In this document: in pieces, positions 13,830-47,480 of the stretch | How the letters are laid out: every line of letters starts with the position of its first letter | How positions within the stretch are numbered: the first letter of the stretch is position 1 | Translations under genes and position numbers: made by a program | Source of the DNA: Cololabis saira | Lineage: Eukaryota > Chordata > Actinopteri > Beloniformes > Belonidae | Direction: 5' to 3' | DNA: 64,000 nt | NCBI RefSeq assembly: GCF_033807715.1 | Contig: NC_084596.1 | Location: 34,868,879-34,932,878, forward strand | The notes under the pieces: generated by a model | Seen by the model: the letters and a program-made list of their open reading frames with translations, nothing else | Database searches by the model: none | What the model was told of the DNA's origin: nothing

Positions 13830-14320
13830 AGACTAGAACTCCATATCCCGGCATGCCCTGCGCGAAGACGCAGCGCTCTCCCGCCCATTCCGAGGTTTCC
13901 CAGCATGCTTTTCAGCAGGGCCGAGAAGAATAGGCGTCGTGATGGAGTCCGCGGGAGGTTAAAGTGATAAATCTGGGGAAATTTAAAGATTAATAAAGTT
14001 TGCGACGTTTGTGCTTTCCGAGCGGAGAGTTTTACAGCAAGAAATAAGCGCTTCATGACAGCCAGATAGCTAAGTGTGCTGCGGAGATCGTTGGTGAGTG
14101 TTCTAGTGTTGAAGGAGACTTCCGGCGCTGCCGCCATTTAACTGCTGGAACAGACAAAACAACACACTCAGACCGGATTTAAACCCGACTGAAACGGGGC
14201 CGAAACCAAACTGAGCCCCGTTGAGTCGTGGGAGTTCGACGGTTGTAGACCTCGGGGTTCCCGGCACTTTGTTCGCCGCAGCTGCGTCATGTTTTCAAGG
14301 CGCTGCTGGTAGCAGGTAGC
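13830..14320 (+). promoter_or_regulatory. wdr33: wdr33 promoter and untranslated exon 1 region
   Basis: A CpG-containing, TATA-less block. It has two ZNF143/Staf-like sites (CCATATCCCGGCATGC at 13841-13856, TTTCCCAGCATGC at 13896-13908), an ETS-like ACTTCCGG at 14118-14125 and a YY1-like GCCGCCATTT at 14130-14139. The spacing suggests transcription starts near 14130-14160. Plausible donors of an untranslated first exon are CAG|GTAGCG after 14315 or, if the start is further upstream, TTG|GTGAGT after 14093. The exact start cannot be read from the sequence. The next exon begins at 21310, so the first intron is about 7 kb. Confidence 0.5.
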
Positions 14321-14548
14321 GGCTGGAGCTCCCCGTGGTAAACACTTAACCAGTTAACCAGCTGGTAACCAGCAGTTAACCACCACGGGGGAAACACGTG
14401 CTGCATGCGGGCTCGGCAGAGCACCGCACCTCCATAAGGGGTCGGTTCCACAGGTTTACCCCAAAAGGCTTCACACTTGCCGGCTTTCCATGTTCCTAGA
14501 GATGCAGGTTTAGATTGCAAGGACCAGGGATGAAGTTCTCGTGTGACT

Positions 14549-15662
14549 GGTTCACCTCGGGATCTGTTTTTTGCAGTTTGGTTCACCTCAGGATCTGTTT
14601 TCCTGTAGTTTAGTTCACCTCAGGATCTGTTTTTTGCAGTTTAGTTCACCTCAGGCTCTGTTTTTTGCAGTTTAGTTCACCTCAGGCTCTGTTTTTTGCA
14701 GTTTAGTTCACCTCAGGATCTGTTTTTTGCAGTTTAGTTCACCTCAGGATCTGTTTTTTGCAGTTTAGTTCATCTGGTTTTTGCAGTTTAGTTCACCTCA
14801 AGATCTGTTTTTGCAGTTTAGTTCACCTCAGGATCTGTTTTTGCAGTTTAGTTCACCTCAGGATCTGTTTTTGCAGTTTAGTTCACCTCAGGATCTGTTT
14901 TTGCAGTTTAGTTCACCCCAGGATCTGTTTTTTGCAGTTTAGTTCACCCCAGGATCTGTTTTTTGCAGTTTAGTTCACCCCAGGATCTGTTGTTTGCAGT
15001 TTAGTTCACCTCAGGATCTGTTTTTTGCAGTTTAGTTCACCTCAGGATCTGTTTTCCTGTAGTTTAGTTCACCTCAGGATCTGTTTTTTGCAGTTTAGTT
15101 CACCTCAGGCTCTGTTTTTTGCAGTTTAGTTCACCTCAGGATCTGTTTTTTGCAGTTTAGTTCACCTCAGGATCTGTTTTTTGCAGTTTAGTTCATCTGG
15201 TTTTTGCAGTTTAGTTCACCTCAAGATCTGTTTTTGCAGTTTAGTTCACCTCAGGATCTGTTTTTGCAGTTTAGTTCACCTCAGGATCTGTTTTTGCAGT
15301 TTAGTTCACCTCAGGATCTGTTTTTGCAGTTTAGTTCACCTCAGGATCTGTTTTTGCAGTTTAGTTCACCCCAGGATCTGTTTTTTGCAGTTTAGTTCAC
15401 CCCAGGATCTGTTTTTTGCAGTTTAGTTCACCCCAGGATCTGTTGTTTGCAGTTTAGTTCACCTCAGGATCTGTTTTTTGCAGTTTAGTTCACCTCAGGA
15501 TCGGTTTTTTGCAGTTTAGTTCACCTCAGGATCGGTTTTTTGCAGTTTAATTCACCCCAGGATCTGTTTTCTGCAGTTTAATTCACCCCAGGATCGGTGT
15601 TTTGCAGTTTAGTCCACCTCAGGATCTGGTGTTGTGATTATTTTGGTTCACCTCAGGATCTG
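14549..15662. repeat. 30/31-bp minisatellite of acceptor-like units, ~36 copies
   Basis: The unit is approximately TTCACCTCAGGATCTG + TTTTTTGCAGTTTAG. The T run varies by one base, so units are 30 or 31 bp. A variant unit (GTTCATCTGG) at 14768 recurs at 15191, showing a 423-bp higher-order duplication. Each unit contains a pyrimidine run ending in GCAG, resembling a 3' splice site on the wdr33 sense strand. Confidence 0.93.
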
Positions 15663-16730
15663 GGGGCCGTTTCAGAAAAGATGTTCAACAAACTCTTGAG
15701 TCAAAAGATTAACTCTGATTCAACTACCTCAGAGTTCAGAAAGTCTGAGTTTTGAGTTTCAGATCAGGTGTCCAGAGTTGGTTCAGTCAATTCTAAGTAT
15801 GTTCACTCTTAGGTACCGCCACTATACAAAGTCATCATCAATAGAGCTCAGATACCGTTATCCGTCATGGCAACGCATGGTGTGCGGAAAGTGAGCATCC
15901 TAGTATAGTTTGGTAGAACTGATCGCATTAGATGTTCTCAATATTCACTTTCACGCAGGGGCAATCCTGGGGGGAAACAAGAATGTGAAACAGTTGAAGA
16001 TTAGTTGTAAAATGTATTTTAGAGAGGAGACTGGAATGTAAAAGATTCAGTTCAATTCACTCTAAAAGGATTTTGAGGGAATGGAAAAATAAAAATCATT
16101 CAAGGAGCTTAGATGGGAATATTGGGATCATCAAATCCAGTCAAACGGTTTCCTAAAGGGAACTTTGCTAATTACACCAGTGGGAGCAGGATGCCAAGTT
16201 ATTAAAAACAATTGATAATGTCAATTTTAAAATCATGTTCTTTACTTATGACTTGGTGGTTACTGATAAAGGAAGGAAAAGGTCTGGAACATGTATACAT
16301 ATAGTATCCACATCTTTAAGAAAATGAACATTTGCAAATGAATAAAAGGTAATAAAAATTGATAACCCAAGGTACTTTGTCTGAAGTGTGAACATAATGT
16401 GGGTGATATCAAAACAAAAACCCAAATAGGATATCATAAGTACAAGTCATGGCTGGTTTGATTGCAATAAAGTGAATATTCAGATCCTCCATGTCCTGAC
16501 GTAAATCGTCGTCCATGCGTCTCTAAAGTTCTCATAAGATTGATCAGCTGAAATTGAACTTGTTTCAGCTTCATGAAGGGGAGGAGAGTAACTTGGGGTA
16601 TGTTGAAGTAAACCTGGTCAATAGCAGGTTTACTTCAATATAGAGATGTTTAACATAGTTCAACCTCATAGTCAGGTTCAACATACTCAGAGTTTCTACA
16701 TAACCTGCTTTCTGAAGCAGACCCCTGGTG
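15662..16730. mobile_element. Non-autonomous element inserted into the minisatellite
   Basis: The left end GGGGGCCGTTTCAGAAA and right end TTTCTGAAGCAGACCCC form imperfect inverted termini. The flanks (GTGATTATTTTGG with TCACCTCAGGATCTG) occur on both sides, so the element split the minisatellite edge. The inside is non-coding. PIF/Harbinger-like origin is only a guess. Confidence 0.55.
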
Positions 16731-19436
16731 GTGTGATTATTTTGGGTCACCTCAGGATCTGTGGTCCTTGCTCTTTCTAGAACCTGGTTGTTGAGCAGGT
16801 TCCCTGTGGTTGTCTCAGAGGAGGACCTTCTTTTTGGGGTTCAACGTAACACCATGGTCTTTGTCCTCACATGTCTATTCAGATTGGTTTTTATCATGTA
16901 GCTGAAAACGCTGCCCTGTTTTATTCTACTCTGTGACCATAGTAGAGGAATTCTGGGAATTGTTGTTTTATGTCTGGACTCTAGACAGTAGGTGGACTAC
17001 AACTATTGTGTACGTTTGTAAACACATCTTTGTCATGAAATTACTAACTTTTTTTCCCCCTGAGTTACTTGTACTTAAATCCAGCTGCTGACTGATGTAT
17101 GAAAATACCAACCTATCTGTTTTTTGGAAGCAGAAATGACGTTTTACATTCAAAACTCATATTTTCATTGCATTAGACACATCAGGATGCATATTTTACT
17201 GCCAGGTGTGAACACACTCAAAAGAGCTGGACACCAGTGATTAAGGGTTGTGTATGGGAGAGAGAGTGATCAGATCTCGTCAGATCTTTTCCAGTGATGA
17301 AGTGATGACGATCAGCTGGTGTTGTGGTTCTAGATCTGACCTGCTGATTGATCCTTTTTGTTTTAGCTCTAATCTGATTCTGATAAAAAGCCTCCTGATG
17401 ATCAATGATAATGATCAGTAGTGATTCTGATACCAGATGGCAGTTTTCTGGAAGATTATGATACACACATTAACAGTTAGACTGTGCGTGTGGAGGATGA
17501 GTAAAAAGTTAAAAGTAAACAGCCAAACTTTTAACCAGACCTGATTCTTGAGATTGTGTCGACTCGTCATATTTTATTTTTCCTGACTGGTCAGACAGAA
17601 GCTTGATGTGTACTGCTTTCTGCATCTGTAGTGTGGTTAACTGTAAATATTGTCTGTGTTTCTCTGTTTATGTTCCTCCAACCACCAAAAACCAGACAAA
17701 ATAAGCAACAAAAGAAATGAGAACCAGGAAAAATGACATTGGACTATGAAATAAAACTTATATCAAGTTAGTGATTAAACTTCCCAACAGAAGGGAGGAA
17801 CGTTTAGCTTCACTCTCAAATTGAATGAAAGTTTTTCCATTAAAATAATTCAAGAATTCATCGGGTGAATGAATGCAGGAAAGATGTTCTGATACCAATT
17901 GTTTTTCTTTTCTAAACTAATTCTGATACCTGGGTTTTGGGTATCAGTCAATGCTGAGTACCGCTTTGATACCAGTGTTTGATTATGATTTTCTTTAAAT
18001 AAGAAATTAAATTTTATTTTAAAACTAAAATCTAATAAGAAATACTCTTGTCTATTAACTAAAGAGCAGTCAGAGTTGCATTTCCAGCCAGAGAAACTAC
18101 CAGATGTTCAGTTACACAGTGAAATCCAACGTTGTCTATGACCAGCAGGATCTGATCATCTAACAAACCATTCTGTAGTTTAGTCCGTCATTGTTCTGTT
18201 TCAGTTTGGAATCTGCAGCACAGGCAGCAGGTCACACTTCTAATGGCAGGATTTCCAAACCTAAAATAAAAAACATAATGGTAAAACTACATGTCTAGTG
18301 CAGTCTAGTGACTTGTGCTGCTGCTTCAGTCCACTCAGAACTAATGTTTTCAAGGCGGTACAGAGAAACTCCTGGTTCTGGTTTTTAGAGCAATAAAAAA
18401 TAACTGGAATTCTGGTTGAAGAGATAACATGGTAACATGGACAGTAAATGTAAATACACATTCCCTTATCTTTAAGGGTATCTTTAGCAGTATCTGTGAG
18501 TATTTCTGACACTGGTATTGGTATCAGAACATTCCCAGCTAGCTGCAGCTGAGGTTAGTTTCTAGTTGGTTATTTGACTGATTTTTCTAGTTTTCTAGCA
18601 GCCTCTGTCATGTGATCGAGTCAATTCAAACCTGAGCCCAGTTGTACTGTAAGAGTAAAACAAAACAAGAAAACATGCTTCTTTGTTTGTATACAAGGAC
18701 TTGTATACTTTTTATATGCTTTTATGTGTAAATGTCCTATGGAGGATCTCTTGTAAACGTCTGCGTAACATTCAACCTAAAACTAAATTTACAGCAGGAC
18801 AAAAATGGTGGTTAAATGAAGGGTTTTAATGACTCTGTTACCTGAAAGTTATAAACTTTAAAGGAGCGTTCTGGAGTCAAATCAACCATCAGTCTATTAT
18901 CACATGCTGAGGATGAAAACTTCGATCAAGGAGCAAATTTTGAGTGAAAAAAGAATAAAGATTTACAGTGTAATGACAATTTACATTTGTTTAGTAAACA
19001 TCCAATGTTGGGATACATCATTTGAATCCTCTAAGACTTAAAAATGTCTTTGAACTTCCGTGATCGTGTACATGGAGTCCCTTGGAGGCAAACCAAGCTT
19101 CTTATGTATGAAAAGGGCTGTCAGCGACTATCTCTGTACCAATAGACTACTGAATGTTGGGCAAACTGCTGTTAATCGATGCAAAATTGGGAGAAACAAA
19201 CATGATTAATTCTGAAGTATTGAGAGGTCACAAACTCTACTCGTTTGGCAGTCGTTTGCCCAATGTTTGGGGTCGATTGGTACAGACTTAAGATGGTAGT
19301 AACTGGAAGATGCTGTCAGGTAAATGAATCAGGACTTTTTATTAACTGCTTGGCTTTCATTTTTGTCCCCAATGAACATTTAAGCTAAATTGTTGTGTAG
19401 TAATAGACCTAGGGTTGATTTAACACCAGGCTGGTC

Positions 19437-19842
19437 TAGGGCTGGGCGATTTTGGACAAAAATAAAATCCAGATTTTTTTCTCTGAAAACCCGATTTTCG
19501 ATTTCAATTTCGATTTTTTTTTTTGGTAAAACTACAAAAGACAATGGAATAAATTGTTTCAAATATTTTATCTTTATTTTTAAAGAAAAATAGCAAACAA
19601 ATTTCCCTATTGGGAATGAAGTGCAATTGAAAGATACTGTAAATCCTCCTTGAGTTTAGTAAAGTGACAACATTTACAATCTTTTCTTTAAAAAACTTCT
19701 TGACCAAACAAAGATGACTAGACGAGCTCTGTCTGTAATGCAGCCAGCTACAAAAAAGGAAAATCGATTTTCCTTTTTTTAACATCGATTGTCATTTAAT
19801 AAATCCGATTTAGATTTAAAATCGATTAATCGCACAGCCCTA
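19437..19842. mobile_element. hAT MITE with 8-bp target duplication
   Basis: Inverted ends TAGGGCTGGGCGATT and AATCGCACAGCCCTA. Flanks are exact 8-bp repeats GGCTGGTC (19429-19436, 19843-19850), the hAT hallmark. The inside is rich in ATCGAT/ATCGATT words and non-coding. Confidence 0.88.
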
Positions 19843-21315
19843 GGCTGGTCCTTTAACCAAACACAAAGTAGTTACGTACACTGATGCATTTTATTTATTG
19901 AATAATCAAAAAAACATTTTCCATTTGGGGCAAAAAAGGGATTAGTGCTCAGGTAAATTAAACTTAAACCACTTTGACAAAGGATAAGTGAAAGCTGGGC
20001 GATCTTTGGTTATGGTATGGTAGATTTGAGGTCACCAGTGAACTGCAGGATTTTGGTTGATTTGAATTTTTTGACATTAACAGTTTAAAAATGACAATCG
20101 TTTGGCTTGAGGTAATTTTAAATACATTTGAAATTAAGATAAAATAAAGTAAAAAAATTACATGAAAAATAACATATTTTTAAATTAGTTTTGTGTGTTT
20201 TGTTTATTTTGTTTGACCATAAATACTAATTTTTACATGCTAATGTCTAGAATATTTGAAAAAAAAAAAAACATTTTATTTTATTATGCAAGTTATGAAT
20301 ATGGCATGAAATGACATTTAAATTAGATTTTGGGTAATGTTTTTAACAATTGTATTTTAATATAAGAAATATTTATCAAGTATAAAAAGATAAATATATA
20401 AATTCAAATACTAAAAGTACTAAAAATATACTCACAAATAAATAAAAATATAAATACAAAAAAAATGCATATTAATCTTCCATTATAAAGAAAAACACAA
20501 AGAAAAGCCAAAAACTTTGGGTCATATTAAGTTGTTAAACCGCACGGCTGTTCTGATATCTGCCTAACTGTTAACCTGCAGGACATCATCAGATATCTGC
20601 TAATGCTGGTTAATAAATAACCAGTAATCGTTGCAATCGACTGGTCGTCTCCCTGTAGTGGTTGATAAATATAGTTGTCATTCCCATCATTTATAGAAAT
20701 GTAGGTTGAAAAACTGGCTGCAACAACTGGAAGGTTTTAGGTTGGATGAATTAATAAATAAAAAAAATGATTAGGGAATCAGCTGCCGCATTGATTAGCA
20801 AATTAGTGTTGACTTTGATGCGCATGTTTGATCCGTCCCAGCTCCAGAACAAACTCCACGATGATATCATCACCTCAGGTGATCTCATGGGGGGTTTCAG
20901 GAGAGTTTTTCTGGAGTTGCAGTAGGGGGAGATTTATCTGACTGGAGCAGACATAGACGATGTTGAGTCTGGGACCGGTTCTACCTGTGGATCTGGGAGT
21001 TCAGCTGTACTGGTTCAGGAGTTCACTCTCTGCTGCAGTAACACACTTGCAGCGTGCATGACACACACACCAATTGTAGGATCTTAGAGGAGGTCCTACA
21101 TAAGTTTCTACTGCAAGAATCGGGATGAATGGTACCCAGTGAGAGATGCGACCCCAGAAACCTGTCTTAGTAGAGTCATCATACCCTAAAATTAATTTAA
21201 GATTGTGAAATAAGAGTTGGAAACATTGATCCATGGTTGTTTCACAGCTGTGTGGGTCTGACGTTGTCCTCATGCTAATGCTCTCCCTCCCTTCTTTTTC
21301 CACCTGCAGGATTAG

Positions 21316-43758
<22,443 letters not shown>

Positions 43759-44260
43759 TCCCCGACGGAAACCCAACCTAAGAAACTCCCATGATCCTCG
43801 TCTCCTTGCCGGCTCCTCCACAGACCTGAGACCAGGCGCTGAGGTCACGTGGCCCGCTCCGCCGGTGTGTGGGGGCTGCTGGCCGGATGTGTGTAGGATA
43901 GCATAGAGACTGCTGCTGGTGTTTGTACGTGTTTTATGGCAGCTCGTCTGCAGATTTTTGTAACAGATTTCTAAGTGTTTGTGTTTTCCGCCAACGTGGA
44001 CGATAAAGACTTGTCCCCTCTGGACCAGGGACGGCTCTGTTTTGCAGGACCCTGGATCAGGTTCTTTAACGACTCACAGACAGAAATACTGATGAGAATC
44101 ACATATAAAGTCTTTATTTCTTGTCCGGTAAGTTACAAATGTAGAAATGTACGGAAACATCTTCACTCTCTACAACTGTTGCTCCCTCTTCATCACCTGG
44201 AAATTCAGCCGACCAACGTTCAGAGGAAACACAACAAATAAATGTACACAAGTTGTTTTT
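43759..44260 (+). terminator. wdr33: wdr33 3' UTR and poly(A) region
   Basis: No frame continues. AATAAA lies at 44237-44242, followed by a TTGTTTTTCTTTTGC-type tract at 44252-44270. Weaker signals lie earlier, such as GATAAA near 44004. Confidence 0.5.
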
Positions 44261-44656
44261 CTTTTGCAAGTTTGTGTGTTTACAAAGTAAAAAATTAAAG
44301 TTTTTCTTGGGGAAAAAATACAATTTTCGTCCTCAAATGGCCCAAGTGGCCATAACACCCCCTGGATTTGAACACCTTCCATCCCGAAGAATCAAAACAC
44401 CTTTGCGTCTGCACCAGACTGGGTTCATTGATGGAGTTTGAGCTTCAGATCGATGGATCTGACTTGTTTTCTTCAAGGACCCATCACCACAGATCATCTT
44501 GGAGAGTTAAGTCCCCTTCACAAAAGTGGGGCCCCCTCTAGAAACAATGTATTTCCTGCAGGTCCTGGTCAGGGTTTGGGTGTCACTCAGCAGCATCGGT
44601 TACTGTCCCGCAGCAGCAGTCTGCAGAGGAGCGACCTCTGTGGGCAGAAATATGTG

Positions 44657-45276
44657 CCACTAGAAACTGAATTTGAATTGCTCAACTTGAATAATTGCAT
44701 TAAAAAACTGAATCTGAATCACATAATTTGAATTTTATATTGTTTAATTTGAATCATTGCATTGAAAAACTGAATCTACATTCAGTTCTCGCAATTCAAA
44801 TTCAGTTCTTGCAATTCAACTTCAATTTCACTGTGCCAGACATCCGGGTTTTCCGGAGGAAGAGCAATCGAGTGCAGATACAAAGAACTCCTTTTCACGT
44901 AGCCTACTATAACCTTTATTTTCTTTCAACGATATAAACCACCAATGAGAGTTAGATATTTCAAAACCTATTGTGTTTTCTCCATTCTGTGTAAAAAGCG
45001 TATTTATATCTTGCCGTTTTGTAGAAGTAGGCTACGTGAAAAGGAGTTATTTGTATCTGCACTCGATTGCTCTTCCTCCGGATGTCTGGCACAGTGAAAT
45101 TGAATTGCAAGAACTGAATTTGAATTGTGAGAACTGAATGTAGATTCAGTTTTTCAATGCAATGATTCAAATTAAACAATACAAATTCAAATTATGTGAT
45201 TCCGATTCAGTTTTTTAATGCAATTATTCAAGTTGTGCAATTCAAATATAAATTATTCAAATTCAGTTTCTAGTGG
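44657..45276. mobile_element. 620-bp palindromic foldback element
   Basis: Starts CCACTAGAAACTGAATTTG and ends with its reverse complement CAAATTCAGTTTCTAGTGG-like. Each arm is about 270 bp, including CATCCGG...GGAGGAAGAGCAATCGAG and its inverted copy, around a short AT-rich centre near 44960. Non-coding. Confidence 0.88.
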
Positions 45277-45371
45277 TTGCGTACCCTACGCCGCAGGCTC
45301 TGCGTCGATTTAACTTGGAGCATAAATCAGTTCATTCACAGTTCCTTGGCCCCGGCTCGGACCTCCCGGGG

Positions 45372-46022
45372 TCAGATGGGCATGGTCTTCCCGGCCACGG
45401 TCCTCTTGAGCGCGGCCGCCGCCGCCCCCCCCAGCAGGCGGACCCCGGCGCTGCCCCCGGGCAGCAGCGTCAGCACGTACCCGGCGATGGCGGCCACCTG
45501 CACGGCGGCGCCCAGCGCCGTCAGGACGGTGCTGCGGAGGCTCAGCGCCGCGTACAGCGTCCCGCCCAGCGCGCACAGGTACACGGCGGCCCCGGGGGAG
45601 CCGGCCAGCCCCGCGGCCAGCCGGGCCGGGCCCCGCAGCACCGCCGCGGCCGCCAGGGCGAACAGCGAGCCCAGCGACCAGAGCAGCGCGAACTTGCGGG
45701 CGTGCAGCAGCAGCAGCGGCGCGTACACGGCCGCCAGCAGGAAGCTGAGCAGCGACAGCAGCGCGAAGCCGGCGCTGGCCGCCAGACGCTGGCCCCGACC
45801 CAGCCCCGGCAGGCACGGGTCCGGCTCGGCCGCCCACGGCCACGAGAACCCGCCGGAGCCGCTGGTGCTGGTGCTGGACGGGCTGCTGGACCAGCGGCCG
45901 AACCAGCTGCCGGGGACCGAGGCCGGCTCCTCCATCTCCACGGTGGTGGACTGGGACGCAGAGCCGGACCCGGCTTTGGACTGGACCAGGTACTCCTTGA
46001 GTTGTCGGTTCAGATCCGCCAT
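45372..46022 (-). CDS. sft2d3: SFT2D3, vesicle transport protein SFT2C
   Basis: A single-exon frame of 216 aa. SFT2/Got1-like proteins are four-pass membrane proteins of the Golgi/endosome that act in retrograde vesicle fusion. The start is placed at 46022 (MADLNRQLKEYLVQSKAGSG), which matches the family N-terminus, not at the upstream ATG of the longer frame (46163). The N-terminal cytosolic part has WFGRW; four hydrophobic segments follow from about residue 95 to 210. The DNA is very GC-rich. It lies tail-to-tail with wdr33, as in mammals. An ETS-type site (ACTTCCGG, 46057-46064) sits just upstream of the start. Confidence 0.93.
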   Translation of the reverse strand: MADLNRQLKEYLVQSKAGSGSASQSTTVEMEEPASVPGSWFGRWSSSPSSTSTSGSGGFSWPWAAEPDPCLPGLGRGQRLAASAGFALLSLLSFLLAAVYAPLLLLHARKFALLWSLGSLFALAAAAVLRGPARLAAGLAGSPGAAVYLCALGGTLYAALSLRSTVLTALGAAVQVAAIAGYVLTLLPGGSAGVRLLGGAAAAALKRTVAGKTMPI

Positions 46023-46200
46023 GACGCCGACAACACTGTTGACTATCGACCTCTGAACTTCCGGGGCCGCCGCCTGCAGGCCGCGGGGGGAACTGCAGGG
46101 GGTTTGTTTTGTTCTTATTCTTCTTCGCGTTTTTTTGGCGGATTGCAAGGTGCATACCGCCACCTACTGAACCGGAGTATGTAGGACAGGATCTAGTTGC
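46023..46200 (-). promoter_or_regulatory. sft2d3: sft2d3 5' UTR and promoter
   Basis: GC-rich DNA with ETS-like CCGGAAGT on the gene strand 35-42 bp before the ATG. No TATA box. The frame is open upstream, but that part shows no family resemblance. Confidence 0.5.
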
Positions 46201-46207
46201 TTTACAT

Positions 46208-46533
46208 TAAAGGAGCTTGAGGCAGGATTTATGAAAAAAATTCGTATACGTTTTAAGTTTTCTAGTAATAATGTCAGATGAAGCGTTCCAAACCCAAAAG
46301 AATGAGCCCTCTAGTGTATTTCTCCGTTGCCTTGAACAGGCTGTGTGCTGCAAAATGTGCTGCAATTCGGTCCCGATTTTCCCGTGCTGTCCTGTGGATG
46401 TGACGTCACATGACGCTGCATGAACGTTCTCCCCGTTCTCCCGTGCCGGCTTCGCTGTTGGCTGCAGTACCCCCAACGGCCATCGTGGTGCTAATGAGTC
46501 TCATTTCTTATTCTTCTCCTCAAGCTCCTTTAA
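46208..46533. mobile_element. Non-autonomous element with AAAGGAGC ends, short copy
   Basis: TTAAAGGAGCTTGAGGCAGG and the reversed end CTCAAGCTCCTTTAA bound a block homologous to 55908-56400. It lacks about 170 bp of the interior after the TGACGTCACATGACGCTGC stretch. Confidence 0.8.
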
Positions 46534-47480
46534 ATGATCTAATAATAATAATGAAAAGAGAAAAAACTCTAAACAAACAAACCGCTATATACCCACTATA
46601 TCCTGTAAAACAAGCCAGTGTTTCTTAGAAACTCCATGACCCCTCTCTATGCCTCTCTCACCAAGGTCTTTCAACCTTGTCCTTTCTTTGATATATTGGC
46701 TTTATTTTGTTTTAGAATAAACTTTATTTAAACCAAACATGCATAGTAGGTTAATTAGTGATTCTAAATTGCCCCTGGTGTGAGTACCGGTGCGTCCGAA
46801 ATGCCATACTAAACAGTATATACTCAAAAAGTATACTTAAGTTCGGCACACTTTTGAATAAATATCAGTAGTATGCATTAATTCGGACATACTAGTCAGA
46901 GCCACACGGCACTTCCTGCTGTTGGGAGGTGGAGTTGTTAACACTCCTGTCACAGCAGCAGTAGCAGCACCGCTCCGCTGTTACCCGTTTATTCTGGCCC
47001 AAACAAGATGACATTATATAATATTATTATATACGAATATTATAATATTAATATTATATAATAATATTATTATACTTAATATTAAACTTATGACATATAC
47101 GTATCTGCGCAGCACTTAGCAACCAAACACCGCTGCATTGCATTGTGGGAAGTTTCTGCTTAGCTAGTGTCCATCAATCCACACTAATACATTTCTCCGG
47201 AATGAGTATGGATAGCGCATACTATTGAGTACGTTCTAATGTTTCGGACGCACTAAAAATTCTCACATACTGTTTTTGCTACTCATTAGGGTGGAAGTAA
47301 GGAATTTCGGACACAGCTTACGTCTGTGTATCTATGTAGCCCTGCGATAGACTGGAGACCTGTCCAGGGTGGACACCTGCCTCTCGCCTGAAAATTAGCT
47401 GGGATAGACTCACGCAGACCCCTGTGACCCTGCAAAGGGTAAAACGGATATAGATAATGGATGGATGGATGAACCAAATG
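46534..47480. other. Intergenic repeat DNA
   Basis: 46796-47290 is AT-rich with loose inverted ends built on AGTATACT/GTATGC words (a 'CCGAAATGCCATACTAAAC' end and a 'TTTCGGACACAGC' end). 47330-47475 ends in GGATATAGATAATGGATGGATGGAT, a common fish LINE tail. Confidence 0.45.

Larger units (their letters stand above)
14321..21309 (+). other. wdr33: wdr33 intron 1
   Basis: About 7 kb without recognisable coding sequence. It contains the splice-acceptor-like minisatellite at 14549-15662, an element with inverted ends at 15662-16730, a hAT MITE at 19437-19842 and otherwise AT-rich DNA. It ends in a strong acceptor (TTTTTCCACCTGCAG). Confidence 0.6.

Noticed and set aside
14758..15426. FCSLVHLRI-type repeat protein
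   Set aside because: It is a by-product of the 30-bp minisatellite, whose unit length happens to be divisible by three in part of the array. No start context, and it lies in an intron.
14549..15662. CRISPR-like array
   Set aside because: The units are contiguous without unique spacers, and the genome is a vertebrate's.
46023..46163. Upstream ATG extending sft2d3 by 47 residues
   Set aside because: The family start MADL matches 46022. The extension is basic and unconserved in character.
45273..46184. 303- and 281-codon frames overlapping sft2d3
   Set aside because: GC-rich shadows with no family resemblance; the minus frame with MADLNRQL and four membrane segments is the gene.
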